DNA from: Duganella sp. BJB476
GTDB taxonomy: Bacteria; Pseudomonadota; Gammaproteobacteria; Burkholderiales; Burkholderiaceae_D
Reading direction: 5' to 3'
Assembly (NCBI RefSeq): GCF_003416895.1
Contig: NZ_QVIO01000006.1
Location: 186,001 to 250,000 of the forward strand
Length of the DNA stretch: 64,000 nt
Part shown: positions 1-7,896 of the stretch, piece by piece
Layout: every line of letters begins with the position of its first letter
How positions within the stretch are numbered: position 1 is the stretch's first letter
Notes under the pieces: model-generated
Databases searched by the model: none
Told to the model about the DNA's origin: nothing
What the model saw: the letters and a program-made list of their open reading frames with translations, nothing else
Translations under genes and position numbers: made by a program

Positions 1-2
1 TG

Positions 3-1796
3 GTGCTGTACGGCGAGCAGGGCATCGCCGCCAACATCGTCATCGGCACCGTGTTGCGCGCGGCGATCGGCACCGTCTTCGTGCTGAGTGCGCTGGACGG
101 CGCGCTGCGCGACGCCGGCAAGCTGGCGGCCCGCTTCCAGCTGCTGACCGAGCACTCGGTGCAGGGCGTGGTGGTCACCGACGGCCAGCGCATCCTGTAC
201 GCCAATCCGGCGGTGCGCGGCATCTACGGCATGCCGCTGGGGCAGGGCAACTACACGGTGTTTGCCGACCTGCCGCCGGAGAGCTTCAGCGACGAGCAAT
301 TGCAGCGCCAGCACCGCCTGCTGCAGGACGGCGCGCTCGACATCGCCAGCTGGGAAGGCCGGCGCGAAGTGGCCGGCGGGCGCGAGCTGGAGCTGCGCTT
401 CGAAGCGTGGCGGGTCGAATGGGACGGCGTCGGCGCCACCCAGATCCTGATCACCGACGACACCGAGCGCAACGCCAGCGCCCGCGCGCTGGTGCACCAG
501 GCCACGCACGACAAGCTCACCGGCCTGCCCAACCGCGCCGTGCTGATGCAGCGCCTGCGGGAATATTGCTACCTGGCCGACGGCTCCTTGCACTGCACGC
601 TGGTGGTGCTGAATATCGACCGCTTCAAACTGTTCAACCAGAGCCAGGGCCATGTGACGGGGGACCACGTGCTCAAGGCCTTCGCCGCCAAGCTCAAGGA
701 CGCGCTCGGCGCGCGCGCCGAACTGATACGGCTGGGCGGCGACGAATTCGCCATCGTCGATCCCGACGAAGGCAATGCGCGCGACATCGGCGAGCGCCTG
801 ACCAATGCCTGCGTGCAGGCGCTCACGGTGCCGGGCGGCGAATACTTCATCGACGCCTCGATGGGCATGGCGGTGTTCCCCGACAACGCTGGCAACGCTG
901 AGGCGCTGCTGCGCGCCGCCAACGCCGCCATGTACCAGGCCAAGCGCACGCCGGGCACAGCGTTGGCCATGGCCGAGCAACGCTTCGAGCAGATGTCGAG
1001 CCAGACCCTGGACAACGAACAGGCGCTGCGCAAAGGCATCAAGAACCACGAGATCTACCTGGACTACCAGCCCAAGATCGACGCCGTCACCGGCAAGCTG
1101 CTGGGCTTTGAAGCGCTGGCGCGCTGGGTGCGGCCGGGCATCGGCTGGGTCAGTCCGGTGGAATTCATCGCCATCGCCGAGCGCACCGGGCTGATCCCGG
1201 AACTGGGCGCCATGCTGCTGGGGCAGGCTTGCCGCCAGATCGCCGCCTGGTGCGCCGAGCTGGGCGACTGTGTGCCGGTGGCGGTCAACGTCTCGCCGAT
1301 GCAGCTGCTCAACCGCGGCTTCCTGCAGATCGTCGAGCAGACGCTGATCGACACCGCCATCCCGCCGCGCTGCCTGACCTTGGAGATCACCGAAAGCGCC
1401 GCGGTCGACAACCTCGACGACACCCGGCTGCAGTTGCAACACCTGAGCACCCTGGGCATCGACGTCGCGATGGACGATTTCGGCACCGGTTTCTCGTCGC
1501 TGAGCATGCTGCGCCAGCTGCCGCTGAGCACGGTGAAAATCGACCGCGGCCTGATCGACCCGCTGCCGGCGCCGGACGCGGTGGCGGTGGTCAAGGCGAT
1601 CTGCCAGCTGGCCGCCGCGCTCGAGCTGCAAGTGGTGGCCGAAGGCATCGAAACGCTGGAGCAAGCGGTGGCCGCGCGCGACGCCGGCTGCCACGCCTTG
1701 CAGGGTTTCTTCTACGCGCGCGCGCTGACCGTGGCCGACGCCGGCGAATGGATGCGGCGCCAGCAGGCCGAAGCGGCCGGCCTGCTGGCCACCTGA
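3..1796 (+). CDS. PAS-GGDEF-EAL cyclic-di-GMP signalling protein, 5' partial
   Basis: The reading frame is open to the window edge, so the true start and probably more membrane segments lie upstream. What remains begins with a hydrophobic helix (about residues 10-32), then a PAS-like domain (about 40-150), a GGDEF domain (about 165-325) and an EAL domain (about 335-590). The cyclase signature is intact (RLGGDEF). The phosphodiesterase motifs are also present: FEALARW, NVSPMQL, EITES, DDFGTGFSSL, VKIDR, AEGIE and QGF. Both activities are therefore possible, although in such tandem proteins one domain often dominates. It probably links a membrane or PAS-sensed signal to c-di-GMP level. The next gene is convergent. 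Confidence 0.9.
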   Translation: MLYGEQGIAANIVIGTVLRAAIGTVFVLSALDGALRDAGKLAARFQLLTEHSVQGVVVTDGQRILYANPAVRGIYGMPLGQGNYTVFADLPPESFSDEQLQRQHRLLQDGALDIASWEGRREVAGGRELELRFEAWRVEWDGVGATQILITDDTERNASARALVHQATHDKLTGLPNRAVLMQRLREYCYLADGSLHCTLVVLNIDRFKLFNQSQGHVTGDHVLKAFAAKLKDALGARAELIRLGGDEFAIVDPDEGNARDIGERLTNACVQALTVPGGEYFIDASMGMAVFPDNAGNAEALLRAANAAMYQAKRTPGTALAMAEQRFEQMSSQTLDNEQALRKGIKNHEIYLDYQPKIDAVTGKLLGFEALARWVRPGIGWVSPVEFIAIAERTGLIPELGAMLLGQACRQIAAWCAELGDCVPVAVNVSPMQLLNRGFLQIVEQTLIDTAIPPRCLTLEITESAAVDNLDDTRLQLQHLSTLGIDVAMDDFGTGFSSLSMLRQLPLSTVKIDRGLIDPLPAPDAVAVVKAICQLAAALELQVVAEGIETLEQAVAARDAGCHALQGFFYARALTVADAGEWMRRQQAEAAGLLAT

Positions 1797-1804
1797 CTGG
1801 CGGA

Positions 1805-2107
1805 CTAGGCTGCGGTGGAGCCGAAGCCGCCCATGATGGCGTCCGCCTTGGCGCCTTCGTCCTCATCGTAGATATCGATGGTCAGCATGGCACCGCTGCG
1901 CTGGCGCGCCTGTGCGGCGGCGGCCGGCCCGCCCGGCGTCAGCGAGTCGAGCAGGTTGCCGACCATGCTGGTCGAGACGCTGGGCGGCAGCGTCGTGTGC
2001 TTGGTCAGCTTGACGCAGGACGGCGGGAAGCCGCTCGACAGCAGAGCGCTGCGGGCGCTTTCGGCGTCCGTCACCTGGTCGAAATTGCGATGGATGGTAC
2101 GTGTCAT
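1805..2107 (-). CDS. small uncharacterised protein, possible stress-protein-like fold
   Basis: A 100-residue protein starting MTRTIHRNFD, with a good GGAGG ribosome site just upstream of the ATG. The N-terminal half (a phenylalanine-aspartate pair, an alanine-rich helix, then SGFPPSCVKL) resembles small proteins in which a helix pairs 'FD..AEAARALL' with 'GFP...V'. The C-terminus is acidic and ends in a glycine/alanine tail. I do not recognise a defined function. It lies in a minus-strand run with the ABM-family gene and the TetR gene, about 40 bases downstream of the former, so it may be co-transcribed and under the same regulator. Confidence 0.6.
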   Translation of the reverse strand: MTRTIHRNFDQVTDAESARSALLSSGFPPSCVKLTKHTTLPPSVSTSMVGNLLDSLTPGGPAAAAQARQRSGAMLTIDIYDEDEGAKADAIMGGFGSTAA

Positions 2108-2146
2108 GATGAGCCTCCGTCTTGAGACTGGACAGCGATGGGCGGC

Positions 2147-2446
2147 TTAAAAGCCGGGGACCACGGTTTCGAAATGTTCCACTTTCGGCGGCAGGGCGAA
2201 ATGGCTGCCCACCAGCCCGCGCCAGACCAGGAAACCCTGGCTGGAGCGAAAATCGACCAGATGGTTGTCCAGCGTTTCCCAGCCCACCACCAGATGATAC
2301 GTGTCCGGCACCTCGATGTCGCGGTCCAGGCGCATCGACAGGCAGCCGGTGGCGGCGCGGAACACCGGCACAGCCTCGGCGACCGCGGCCTGGAAGGCGG
2401 TGTGGGATTCGGGTTTGATGTACAACTCGGCGATTTCATAGATCAT
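2147..2446 (-). CDS. antibiotic biosynthesis monooxygenase (ABM) family protein
   Basis: A 99-residue single-domain protein with the ABM/dimeric alpha-beta barrel pattern. It opens MIYEIAELYIKPE, followed by an amphipathic helix (FQAAVAEAVPVFRAATGC), a strand SMRLDRDIEVPDTYHLVVGWE, and a C-terminal helix ending in the hydrophobic HFETVVPGF. Such domains act as small oxygenases or ligand-binding subunits; the substrate cannot be told from sequence. AAGGAA precedes the ATG. It is 25 bases downstream of the TetR regulator gene on the same strand, suggesting that regulator controls it. Confidence 0.8.
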   Translation of the reverse strand: MIYEIAELYIKPESHTAFQAAVAEAVPVFRAATGCLSMRLDRDIEVPDTYHLVVGWETLDNHLVDFRSSQGFLVWRGLVGSHFALPPKVEHFETVVPGF

Positions 2447-2471
2447 AGGGCATTCCTTTCAAGATACGCCT

Positions 2472-3116
2472 CTATTGTGCCTCAAGCGCGGCCGGCGTGC
2501 GCAAGATGAACAGCATTGCCTGCCGGGCCAGTTGCTGGACGTCGACGCCGCTGCCGGGTTTGTACCATTGCACCGTCCAGTTCAGCGCGCCGAAGATCAG
2601 CAGGCGGTCGAACTGCGAGGGCATGGCCCAGTCGCCGGAACGGTGCAGCGCGGCGATGGCGTGGTCCCACACCGCCTCGTAGCGGTCCTTGAGGGCGACG
2701 ATGCGGGCCCGCGAGGACTCGTCCAGCGAGCGCCACTCGTACAGCAGCACGGCGATGAAATGGTGGTCGGGCGCCAGCAGCGTATGCAGATGGGCCTCGA
2801 CCAGCTGGCGCAGCAGCTCGCAGGGCGGCAGCGGCTGGCGGGCGATGGCTTCGATCTCGGCCAGCGAGCGGGCCAGGCCTTGTTCCATGATGGCGGCCAG
2901 GATGTCCTGCTTGGACTTGAAATGGTAAAACCAGCTGCCGGCCTGGATGCCGGCGGCGGCCGCGATCTCGCGCACGGTGGTGTTGTCGTAGCCCTTGGTG
3001 CGGAACAGTTGGGCCGATTTCTCCAGCAATTCGGCGCGCAGGCCGCCGCCTTCCCCCTTGTGGGGCCGCCCGCGTTTCTTGGGGCTGGCAGCGGCGAGGA
3101 CGGCGGCATCGGGCAT
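2472..3116 (-). CDS. TetR/AcrR family transcriptional regulator
   Basis: A 214-residue regulator. A basic N-terminal tail (KKRGRPHKGEG) leads into a TetR helix-turn-helix (about residues 25-75: AQLFRTKGYDNTTVREIAAA, then GSWFYHFKSKQDILAAIMEQG). A helical ligand-binding domain fills the rest. It heads a three-gene minus-strand group with the ABM-family and small stress-like proteins. Repression of that group and release by a small ligand is the usual arrangement, but no operator was identified. Confidence 0.88.
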   Translation of the reverse strand: MPDAAVLAAASPKKRGRPHKGEGGGLRAELLEKSAQLFRTKGYDNTTVREIAAAAGIQAGSWFYHFKSKQDILAAIMEQGLARSLAEIEAIARQPLPPCELLRQLVEAHLHTLLAPDHHFIAVLLYEWRSLDESSRARIVALKDRYEAVWDHAIAALHRSGDWAMPSQFDRLLIFGALNWTVQWYKPGSGVDVQQLARQAMLFILRTPAALEAQ

Positions 3117-3370
3117 GGCGAGGCTCAGGCGCGGGAAGTGTGGCTTTCATTTTAATGCAGAGCGCCGCTCGCACCCGAAAAAGCATGCAGAAATCCTATT
3201 TTATGCTGCGTCGCAACAACGCTGCGCAAGGATGGGCTTGAGGCAGATCAGAGATGTAGCGCGGAGCCGGGATTAAGCTGCTTGGATAGGCCAGGGGCCG
3301 TTCCAAGCATGCGAAAAATAACGCGTTAGCTCAGCTTGACAACGGCCACAGTGGTGCCGAGGATGAGGAT

Positions 3371-3811
3371 ATGAGCCCGGAGATGGAAACACTAAGGCAG
3401 GAGATGGGTGCCGGCTTCAAGGAGGTCAATGCCCGGATCGATGAGCTGCGTCGCGAGACCACGGCGCGGATAGATGAGTTGCGCAAGGAGACTGCAGATA
3501 ACTTCAAGCTGGTAGACGCCAAGTTTGAACAAATCAGAAGAGAGACGGCGGATCATTCCCTTGCGGTCAATGCGCAGATCCACGAACTGCAGAGAGACAC
3601 TACCAGCCGCTTGGACGGCATGCACAGGGACATCAGCAGTCGCATCGACAATATGCATCGCGAGACGACGATCCGTATTGACACGATGATTCATGAGAGC
3701 CAGAAGCGCATGGACCGCAGTGATGCACAGTTCCGCTGGCTGGTTGCCCTGATCGTTTCGAGTTTCCTGGGGATTTTCGGCCTGCTGGCCAAGGCTGGAG
3801 CCGTGTTTTAG
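3371..3811 (+). CDS. coiled-coil protein with C-terminal membrane anchor
   Basis: A 146-residue protein made almost entirely of heptad-like, charged helix (about residues 1-120). It contains near-repeats of the form 'RIDELRRET', 'RIDELRKET' and 'RIDNMHRET', spaced about 11 residues apart. One membrane helix follows (about 123-142, WLVALIVSSFLGIFGLLAKA). The 11-residue periodicity suggests a long right-handed or hendecad coiled coil tethered to the inner membrane, as in DUF1640/CCDC90-like proteins. It sits immediately upstream of ssrA. Function unknown. Confidence 0.75.
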   Translation: MSPEMETLRQEMGAGFKEVNARIDELRRETTARIDELRKETADNFKLVDAKFEQIRRETADHSLAVNAQIHELQRDTTSRLDGMHRDISSRIDNMHRETTIRIDTMIHESQKRMDRSDAQFRWLVALIVSSFLGIFGLLAKAGAVF

Positions 3812-3987
3812 CGAGGTGTAGAGTGTTGGTGCCGGTATATTTCCCGACCGCCGGCGCCGGTAGTAGCCGCCTCTGGGAGGCGCTAAATGGTCGTTCTGTG
3901 TGAGAACTGCGATCATCATAACGGTCAAATATGACGGGCGTTTGACGTGCTCTTCAGGGGGAGGGTGCGAACGCGGGCAAAGTGCGG

Positions 3988-3993
3988 TAAAAT
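3988..3993 (+). promoter_or_regulatory. likely -10 element of the ssrA promoter
   Basis: TAAAAT lies 10 bases upstream of the first base of mature tmRNA, the right distance for a start just upstream of the processed 5' end. The corresponding -35 region is weak (GTGCGA at 3965-3970), so only the -10 element is called. Confidence 0.45.
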
Positions 3994-4003
3994 GGAGTTC
4001 TGT

Positions 4004-4364
4004 GGGGTCGACCTGGTTTCGACGTGGGTTGCAAAGCAGCGCAGGGCATACCGAGGGCGGGCTACCTCGTAAATACAACCTGAAAAAACTTAACTGCAAA
4101 CGATAACTCGTACGCACTGGCAGCTTAATTGCTGTTAGCTCCACAACACCTCGTCCCTGGGGTGGGCCGTTAAAAGCTGTGGAGTCATTTACAGGGACTC
4201 GCGCTGTGAGGGGTCACTTCAATCCGCGCTAAATCTAAGGTGAATCGCTAGTCCAAAACGTGCACATCCGTGTTGTACTGGTTAAATTAAATGATAGTGC
4301 TAAGTATGTAGAACTGTCTGTAGAGTGCTTGCGGACGCGGGTTCGATTCCCGCCGACTCCACCA
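4004..4364 (+). ncRNA. ssrA: transfer-messenger RNA (tmRNA)
   Basis: A one-piece tmRNA of 361 nt. The 5' end GGGGTCG pairs with CGACTCC at the 3' end, giving a 7-bp acceptor stem with the G3:U pair that specifies alanine charging, and ends in ACCA. The T arm (GGTTCGATTCC) is canonical. The resume region encodes GCA-AAC-GAT-AAC-TCG-TAC-GCA-CTG-GCA-GCT-TAA, i.e. the degradation tag ANDNSYALAA, at about 4096-4128. It rescues stalled ribosomes and tags the unfinished protein for proteolysis. The extreme 3' end is the insertion target of the downstream island and remains functional. Confidence 0.98.
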
Positions 4365-4366
4365 CT
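4341..4366 (+). repeat. attL core (ssrA side)
   Basis: The T arm and 3' terminus of tmRNA plus CT. It matches 9734-9759 at 24 of 26 positions. The exact shared block is the 16-nt CGCCGACTCCACCACT (4351-4366). Confidence 0.9.
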
Positions 4367-4395
4367 AATACGTTTTAAGCAGCCTCATGAAGCAC

Positions 4396-4423
4396 CAAAA
4401 ACCCGCCTCCGAGCGGGTTTTTT
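4396..4423 (+). terminator. rho-independent terminator after ssrA
   Basis: The stem AAAAACCCGC / GCGGGTTTTT with loop CTCCGA begins about 30 nt after the tmRNA CCA end. It lies inside the island boundary, so the island appears to supply the terminator now used by ssrA. Confidence 0.85.
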
Positions 4424-4481
4424 ACTATGAGCGGCCGTCCGCCGACGTACGTGGACGACCGCCGGCATCCGATAGCAAAGT

Positions 4482-4528
4482 GGGGTAACTGTCAGGGGTA
4501 ACAGCCAACGACGGCGGGGAGTTACCCC
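4482..4528. repeat. candidate integrase arm-type sites
   Basis: GGGGTAAC occurs at 4482-4489 and 4495-4502, and its inverse GTTACCCC at 4521-4528, all between attL and the integrase start. Clustered short direct and inverted repeats beside an att core are typical of arm sites bound by the N-terminal domain of tyrosine recombinases. No footprint can be seen from sequence. Confidence 0.5.
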
Positions 4529-4659
4529 AGTTTGTCGAGGTGAGCGTGATGGCGCGGTTGCCTCGCACGGAAAGCGCTCTGAACCGTTTGATTTACCTCA
4601 ACGCGGTATGGGAACTATCGATGGCAGGAGAACTCCAAAGTTTCAGACGGAGACAACCC

Positions 4660-5874
4660 ATGCTACTTACCGACGTCAAAATTAAGAACGCGAAACCAGC
4701 TGTGAAACCTTACAAGCTGTACGACGAGCGTGGACTTTTTCTCATCGTCACTCCAAACGGCGGTAAATGGTGGCGCTTGAAGTATCGTTTTGAAAATAAG
4801 GAAAAACTGCTTTCGCTGGGCGTCTATCCGGACATTGGATTGAAGGACGCCAGGGAGAGAAGAGAGGAGGCCCGCAGGCTTGTGGCGCACTTCATAGACC
4901 CTGGACTTCAGCGCAAAGCACAGAAGAGCGTAAGGCAAGAGCATGCCGCCAACAGTTTCGAGATTGTGGCGCGGGAATGGCATGCAAAGTACGCCCCTAC
5001 CTGGGCAGAACATCACGGCGACCGTATTCTGCGTCGACTGGAGCGCGATGTTTTTCCTTGGATCGGCGGAAGGCCAGTCGTAGACGTTTCGGCACCGGAT
5101 CTGCTCTCGGTCGCACGTCGAATAGAACAACGCGGAGCGCTTGAAACAGCTCACAGGGCGCTTGCAAACTGTGGCCAAGTGTTTCGCTATGCGGTCGCTA
5201 CTGGCCGTGTTCAGCGTGATCCAACGGGCGATTTGCGTGGAGCGCTTCCGCCTGTCCGAGGCGAGCATTTCTCCGCTGTGACTGAACCCAGCAAAGTTGC
5301 AACCTTGTTGCGTGCGTTGGATAACTATGAAGGCTCGTCAGTCGTCGCTTGCGCGTTACGTCTGGCACCACTTGTCTTTGTTCGACCTGGCGAGTTGCGG
5401 AAAGCGAAGTGGAGCGATTTCGACCTTGGTAATGCGGAATGGCGGTTTCACGTCTCGAAGACCGATACTCAGCATATTGTTCCGCTGTCTTCGCAAGCTC
5501 TGACTGTATTGCGGGAGCTATACGCCATAACAGGTGACGGCGAATACGTTTTTCCCAGTGCCCGCACGAATGAACGGCCGATGAGTGATAACGCGATTTT
5601 GGCGGCCATGCGGAGATTGGGCATTGAAAAAGAAGAGATGAGCGGGCACGGCTTCCGTGCGATGGCACGCACCATTCTCGATGAGGTGCTTGGTGTGCGT
5701 CCGGATCTCATTGAGCACCAGCTGGCGCATGCAGTGAGGGACCCTAACGGCAGGGCCTATAACCGCACGGCGCACCTGCCCGAACGAAAAAAGATGATGC
5801 AGCAATGGTCAGACTATCTGGACCGTATAAAGAGGGAGGGGCGCCAAACAGATAGTGGTGCGCATGGCGACTGA
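4660..5874 (+). CDS. P4-type tyrosine site-specific integrase
   Basis: About 404 residues from the ATG at 4660, chosen because GGAG lies 7 bases upstream and the protein then begins MLLTDVKIKNAKP, the normal opening of P4-type integrases. An upstream in-frame extension to 4540 is unlikely. Order: arm-binding DUF4102-like domain (about 1-90, with DERGLFLIV and GGKWWRLKY), a SAM-like core-binding domain (about 100-190), and the catalytic domain (about 210-390). Catalytic residues are visible: Arg in FVRPGELR, His/Arg in GHGFRAMART, His in HQLAHAV and Tyr in RAYNRT. It should integrate and excise the island at the ssrA 3' end. Confidence 0.93.
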   Translation: MLLTDVKIKNAKPAVKPYKLYDERGLFLIVTPNGGKWWRLKYRFENKEKLLSLGVYPDIGLKDARERREEARRLVAHFIDPGLQRKAQKSVRQEHAANSFEIVAREWHAKYAPTWAEHHGDRILRRLERDVFPWIGGRPVVDVSAPDLLSVARRIEQRGALETAHRALANCGQVFRYAVATGRVQRDPTGDLRGALPPVRGEHFSAVTEPSKVATLLRALDNYEGSSVVACALRLAPLVFVRPGELRKAKWSDFDLGNAEWRFHVSKTDTQHIVPLSSQALTVLRELYAITGDGEYVFPSARTNERPMSDNAILAAMRRLGIEKEEMSGHGFRAMARTILDEVLGVRPDLIEHQLAHAVRDPNGRAYNRTAHLPERKKMMQQWSDYLDRIKREGRQTDSGAHGD

Positions 5875-5960
5875 GCGGCTGCAACCCCTTAGCAGACCTC
5901 TATCAACATTACCAGCTCTTCCTCTTCATTTTTCAGTATCGTCAGTACAGCCTAAATGCA

Positions 5961-6521
5961 TCACCTACGATTCCTTTGAAATTCTCCAACAATGTCTGAA
6001 ATTTCTTTGTTGACTTTCTTATACGCAAGAGATTCAAAGGGGGTAGCGTTCGCTTTTGTTACCTGCTGACTAATGGCTTCCCAGGAGCGAATATTAGCTT
6101 TCTTAAACGCCTGCCCTTCAGGCGAAGAAAAAAAAGCAATGGCAGCACGTAATTCTTTCTGCGATAAACTATTAGCCATTTCTTTTGCGACTATATCGTT
6201 GACGCCATCAATATTTGACTGTCGACAAATTTCCACTTGATATTTCTTGTATGCTGCTACTACTCTCGGCCAGTACTTTGATTCTGGAGTTATGCCGCCA
6301 AATGCATCCGGCTGCACCTTGAAAATAGATTTCGGGTCTAATGCCGCAGCTTGACTTAGCTCGCACTGATCTTTAAATGAAGTCGGCACAGACTGATAAT
6401 CTAAAAGCTTTCCCAACTGCGCACCTTGTTTTGTCGTAGATGTAGTTGATTCAGCGAACACGAATAAAGGCATAACCATACACACAATAAAAAACAAATT
6501 TTCAAACATAAATTTTTTCAT
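5961..6521 (-). CDS. secreted DUF2059-like protein, island cargo
   Basis: About 186 residues from the ATG at 6521; an in-frame ATG at 6545 is also possible, and neither has a clear ribosome site. It has a signal peptide (MKKFMFENLFFIVCMVMPLF then VFAES). The C-terminal half has the DUF2059 pattern, an all-helical stretch with SQKELRAAIAFFSSPEGQAF. Another DUF2059 protein is encoded at 48870. The function of the family is unknown; members are exported. It is convergent with the integrase and AT-rich compared with the chromosome, consistent with transfer. Confidence 0.7.
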   Translation of the reverse strand: MKKFMFENLFFIVCMVMPLFVFAESTTSTTKQGAQLGKLLDYQSVPTSFKDQCELSQAAALDPKSIFKVQPDAFGGITPESKYWPRVVAAYKKYQVEICRQSNIDGVNDIVAKEMANSLSQKELRAAIAFFSSPEGQAFKKANIRSWEAISQQVTKANATPFESLAYKKVNKEISDIVGEFQRNRR

Positions 6522-6619
6522 AAATATAATATTATCACTTATCATTTTATTTCATTAAGGTATTAACCAACCGACAATAACCGCAATGCGAACAATAGTC
6601 TAACGTCCATTCGGCAAAA

Positions 6620-6757
6620 TTAACATTGCAATGTTGACACGTATACGGCTAAATGCCCAGCAGAAAAGTGGACATATCGACGTACCATCTGAGGACTTTC
6701 CCAGCCGCCTAACTCTTGCAACACGTTCAAAGGCGTACCATTTGGCACATGCCGGTT
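6620..6757 (-). pseudogene. fossil C-terminus of a second tyrosine integrase
   Basis: The minus strand reads ...RHVPNGTPLNVLQELGGW, then ESPQMVRRYVHFSAGHLA, then VYVSTLQC and stop. This is the C-terminal catalytic segment of a phage-type integrase, with the GGW box and the YxH tyrosine. The frame stops making sense upstream at about 6757, where a repeat copy begins, so only some 45 codons survive. It is unrelated in sequence to the intact integrase at 4660. It is best explained as debris of an earlier element in the same locus. Confidence 0.75.
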
Positions 6758-6762
6758 TAGCA

Positions 6763-6825
6763 ATATTTCTTTGTCTTTACAATTGTCCTGGTGGTCTGCT
6801 TCTGGCCGATAAAAGTCGCACTATC
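6763..6825. repeat. degenerate island repeat, copy A
   Basis: It aligns over about 60 bases with copy B (8528-8593). Shared blocks include ATATTTCTTT, TCTTT.CAATTGTCCTGG, TCTGC and a final CTATC. The core GCTTCTGGCCG is also shared with copies C and D. It lies downstream of the minus-strand gene 6882-7403 and directly upstream of the fossil integrase fragment. Confidence 0.7.
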
Positions 6826-6881
6826 GCTGGCAACAACACTATTTTCATACGCCGAGTTTTCGCGTTGACGGGTCATGGCTC

Positions 6882-7403
6882 TTATTTCAATTGCAGTGTC
6901 TTCATCAGTTCCAGCAGCCCCCCGATATCCGGGCGTTCTTTGTTGGTCTGGGAAATATGGATGTCGAACCACAATCCATCCACATAAGCGCTCGCCAATA
7001 CGTGCGCTTGACTCACCGCTAAACCTTGCGGCTTATCGAGATAAAAGTAAGCTACCTTGAATTGACGGTCATCGGTCATCTTTATTTCTTGCGCATCCTT
7101 GTACAGAGGATTCTTCAGCGCCTCTTTCAGACAGTCATCCGCTGACCGGCAAGGTCCCGTTTTGTCTATGTAGACCGAAAAGACAGTACGTGCCTGTTCA
7201 CTGTACATCATGTAATAGGCGACCTTACCATCCGAACGTCTTTGTTCTTTGTTCAACGCCCAGTCCGCGCGCGGCATCACCAGCCCTTGCGCACCTAACG
7301 GTATCGAAAACCTGCGGTCGGTAATTGAATCGTTCACATCAGCATATACCTGCGGGGCAGTTAGCATAACTATTGCGGACAAAACATAGCGAAAAAATTT
7401 CAT
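6882..7403 (-). CDS. secreted protein of unknown function, island cargo
   Basis: 173 residues with a clear signal peptide (MKFFRYVLSAIVMLTAPQVYA, cleavage after YADV or nearby). The mature part is a mixed alpha/beta domain with one possible disulfide (GPCRSADDC). It opens with an RRFSIPLGAQGLVMPRADW strand region and ends SQTNKERPDIGGLLELMKTL, a pattern seen in small periplasmic proteins. I do not recognise a family. It has a good AAGGGATG ribosome region before the ATG. Codon use is less GC-rich than chromosomal neighbours. Confidence 0.75.
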   Translation of the reverse strand: MKFFRYVLSAIVMLTAPQVYADVNDSITDRRFSIPLGAQGLVMPRADWALNKEQRRSDGKVAYYMMYSEQARTVFSVYIDKTGPCRSADDCLKEALKNPLYKDAQEIKMTDDRQFKVAYFYLDKPQGLAVSQAHVLASAYVDGLWFDIHISQTNKERPDIGGLLELMKTLQLK

Positions 7404-7469
7404 TACATCCCTTGGTTAATTAAATGGGTGACCGTTGCAAAACCATTTTCAGCGGTTGGCGCAAGCGCA

Positions 7470-7500
7470 ACGACTACAGCTTTTGGCCGAGTTCGGCCTA
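7470..7500. repeat. degenerate island repeat, copy C
   Basis: AGCTTTTGGCCGAGTTCGGCC overlaps the stop codon of the phosphatase-like gene. GGCCGA(GT)TCGGCC at 7485-7498 is a perfect 6-bp hairpin. The core GCTTYTGGCCG is shared with copies A and D. Confidence 0.55.
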
Positions 7501-7830
7501 TGAGGACGAACGTAAAAAACGACCGGCTTTTACTTCTAAGAGCTTTATGAGCTCAGGTTGCATGTACTCATAGTCATCCGGAATATCGAGACAGATAACT
7601 CGCTTCCCATTTAAATATGAACGGAATTTGGATGAGAGTCGATTCCGATGGGCTTTTTCCATCACAAATATGATGTTTGCCCAAGCTATTTGCTCAGAAG
7701 ACAGCGGTACAGTTGCATCGCCACCCAACCCCGCCGAATCGGTCTCAACATCTGGCCAAGCAGAGAATATCTGTTCAGCTGTCGGGCTTCTCAGACGGTT
7801 TTGGCTACAGATGAACAGTGCACGCTTCAA
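7498..7830 (-). CDS. low-molecular-weight protein-tyrosine-phosphatase-like protein, TTG start
   Basis: 110 residues beginning at a TTG codon; the product MKRALFICSQNRLRSPTAE starts exactly where this family normally does, so TTG is preferred. The phosphate-binding loop C-x5-R-S is present as CSQNRLRS (about residues 8-15). A later DIPDDYEYM segment can supply the general-acid aspartate. It is shorter than classical LMW-PTPs (about 150 residues). Such short members are common orphan cargo genes. The substrate may be phosphotyrosine or another phospho-residue; this is inference from fold only. Confidence 0.8.
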   Translation of the reverse strand: MKRALFICSQNRLRSPTAEQIFSAWPDVETDSAGLGGDATVPLSSEQIAWANIIFVMEKAHRNRLSSKFRSYLNGKRVICLDIPDDYEYMQPELIKLLEVKAGRFLRSSS

Positions 7831-7869
7831 TCGATTTCAACCTCAAAGTATCTTTTTAAATGTTGGGAA

Positions 7870-7896
7870 CGGCAGCTTCTGGCCGGTCTCGGCTTA
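7870..7896. repeat. degenerate island repeat, copy D
   Basis: CGGCAGCTTCTGGCCGGTCTCGG begins in the gap after the HEAT-like gene and runs into its stop codon. It shares the core GCTTCTGGCCG with copy A and the same placement relative to its gene as copy C. Confidence 0.55.
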
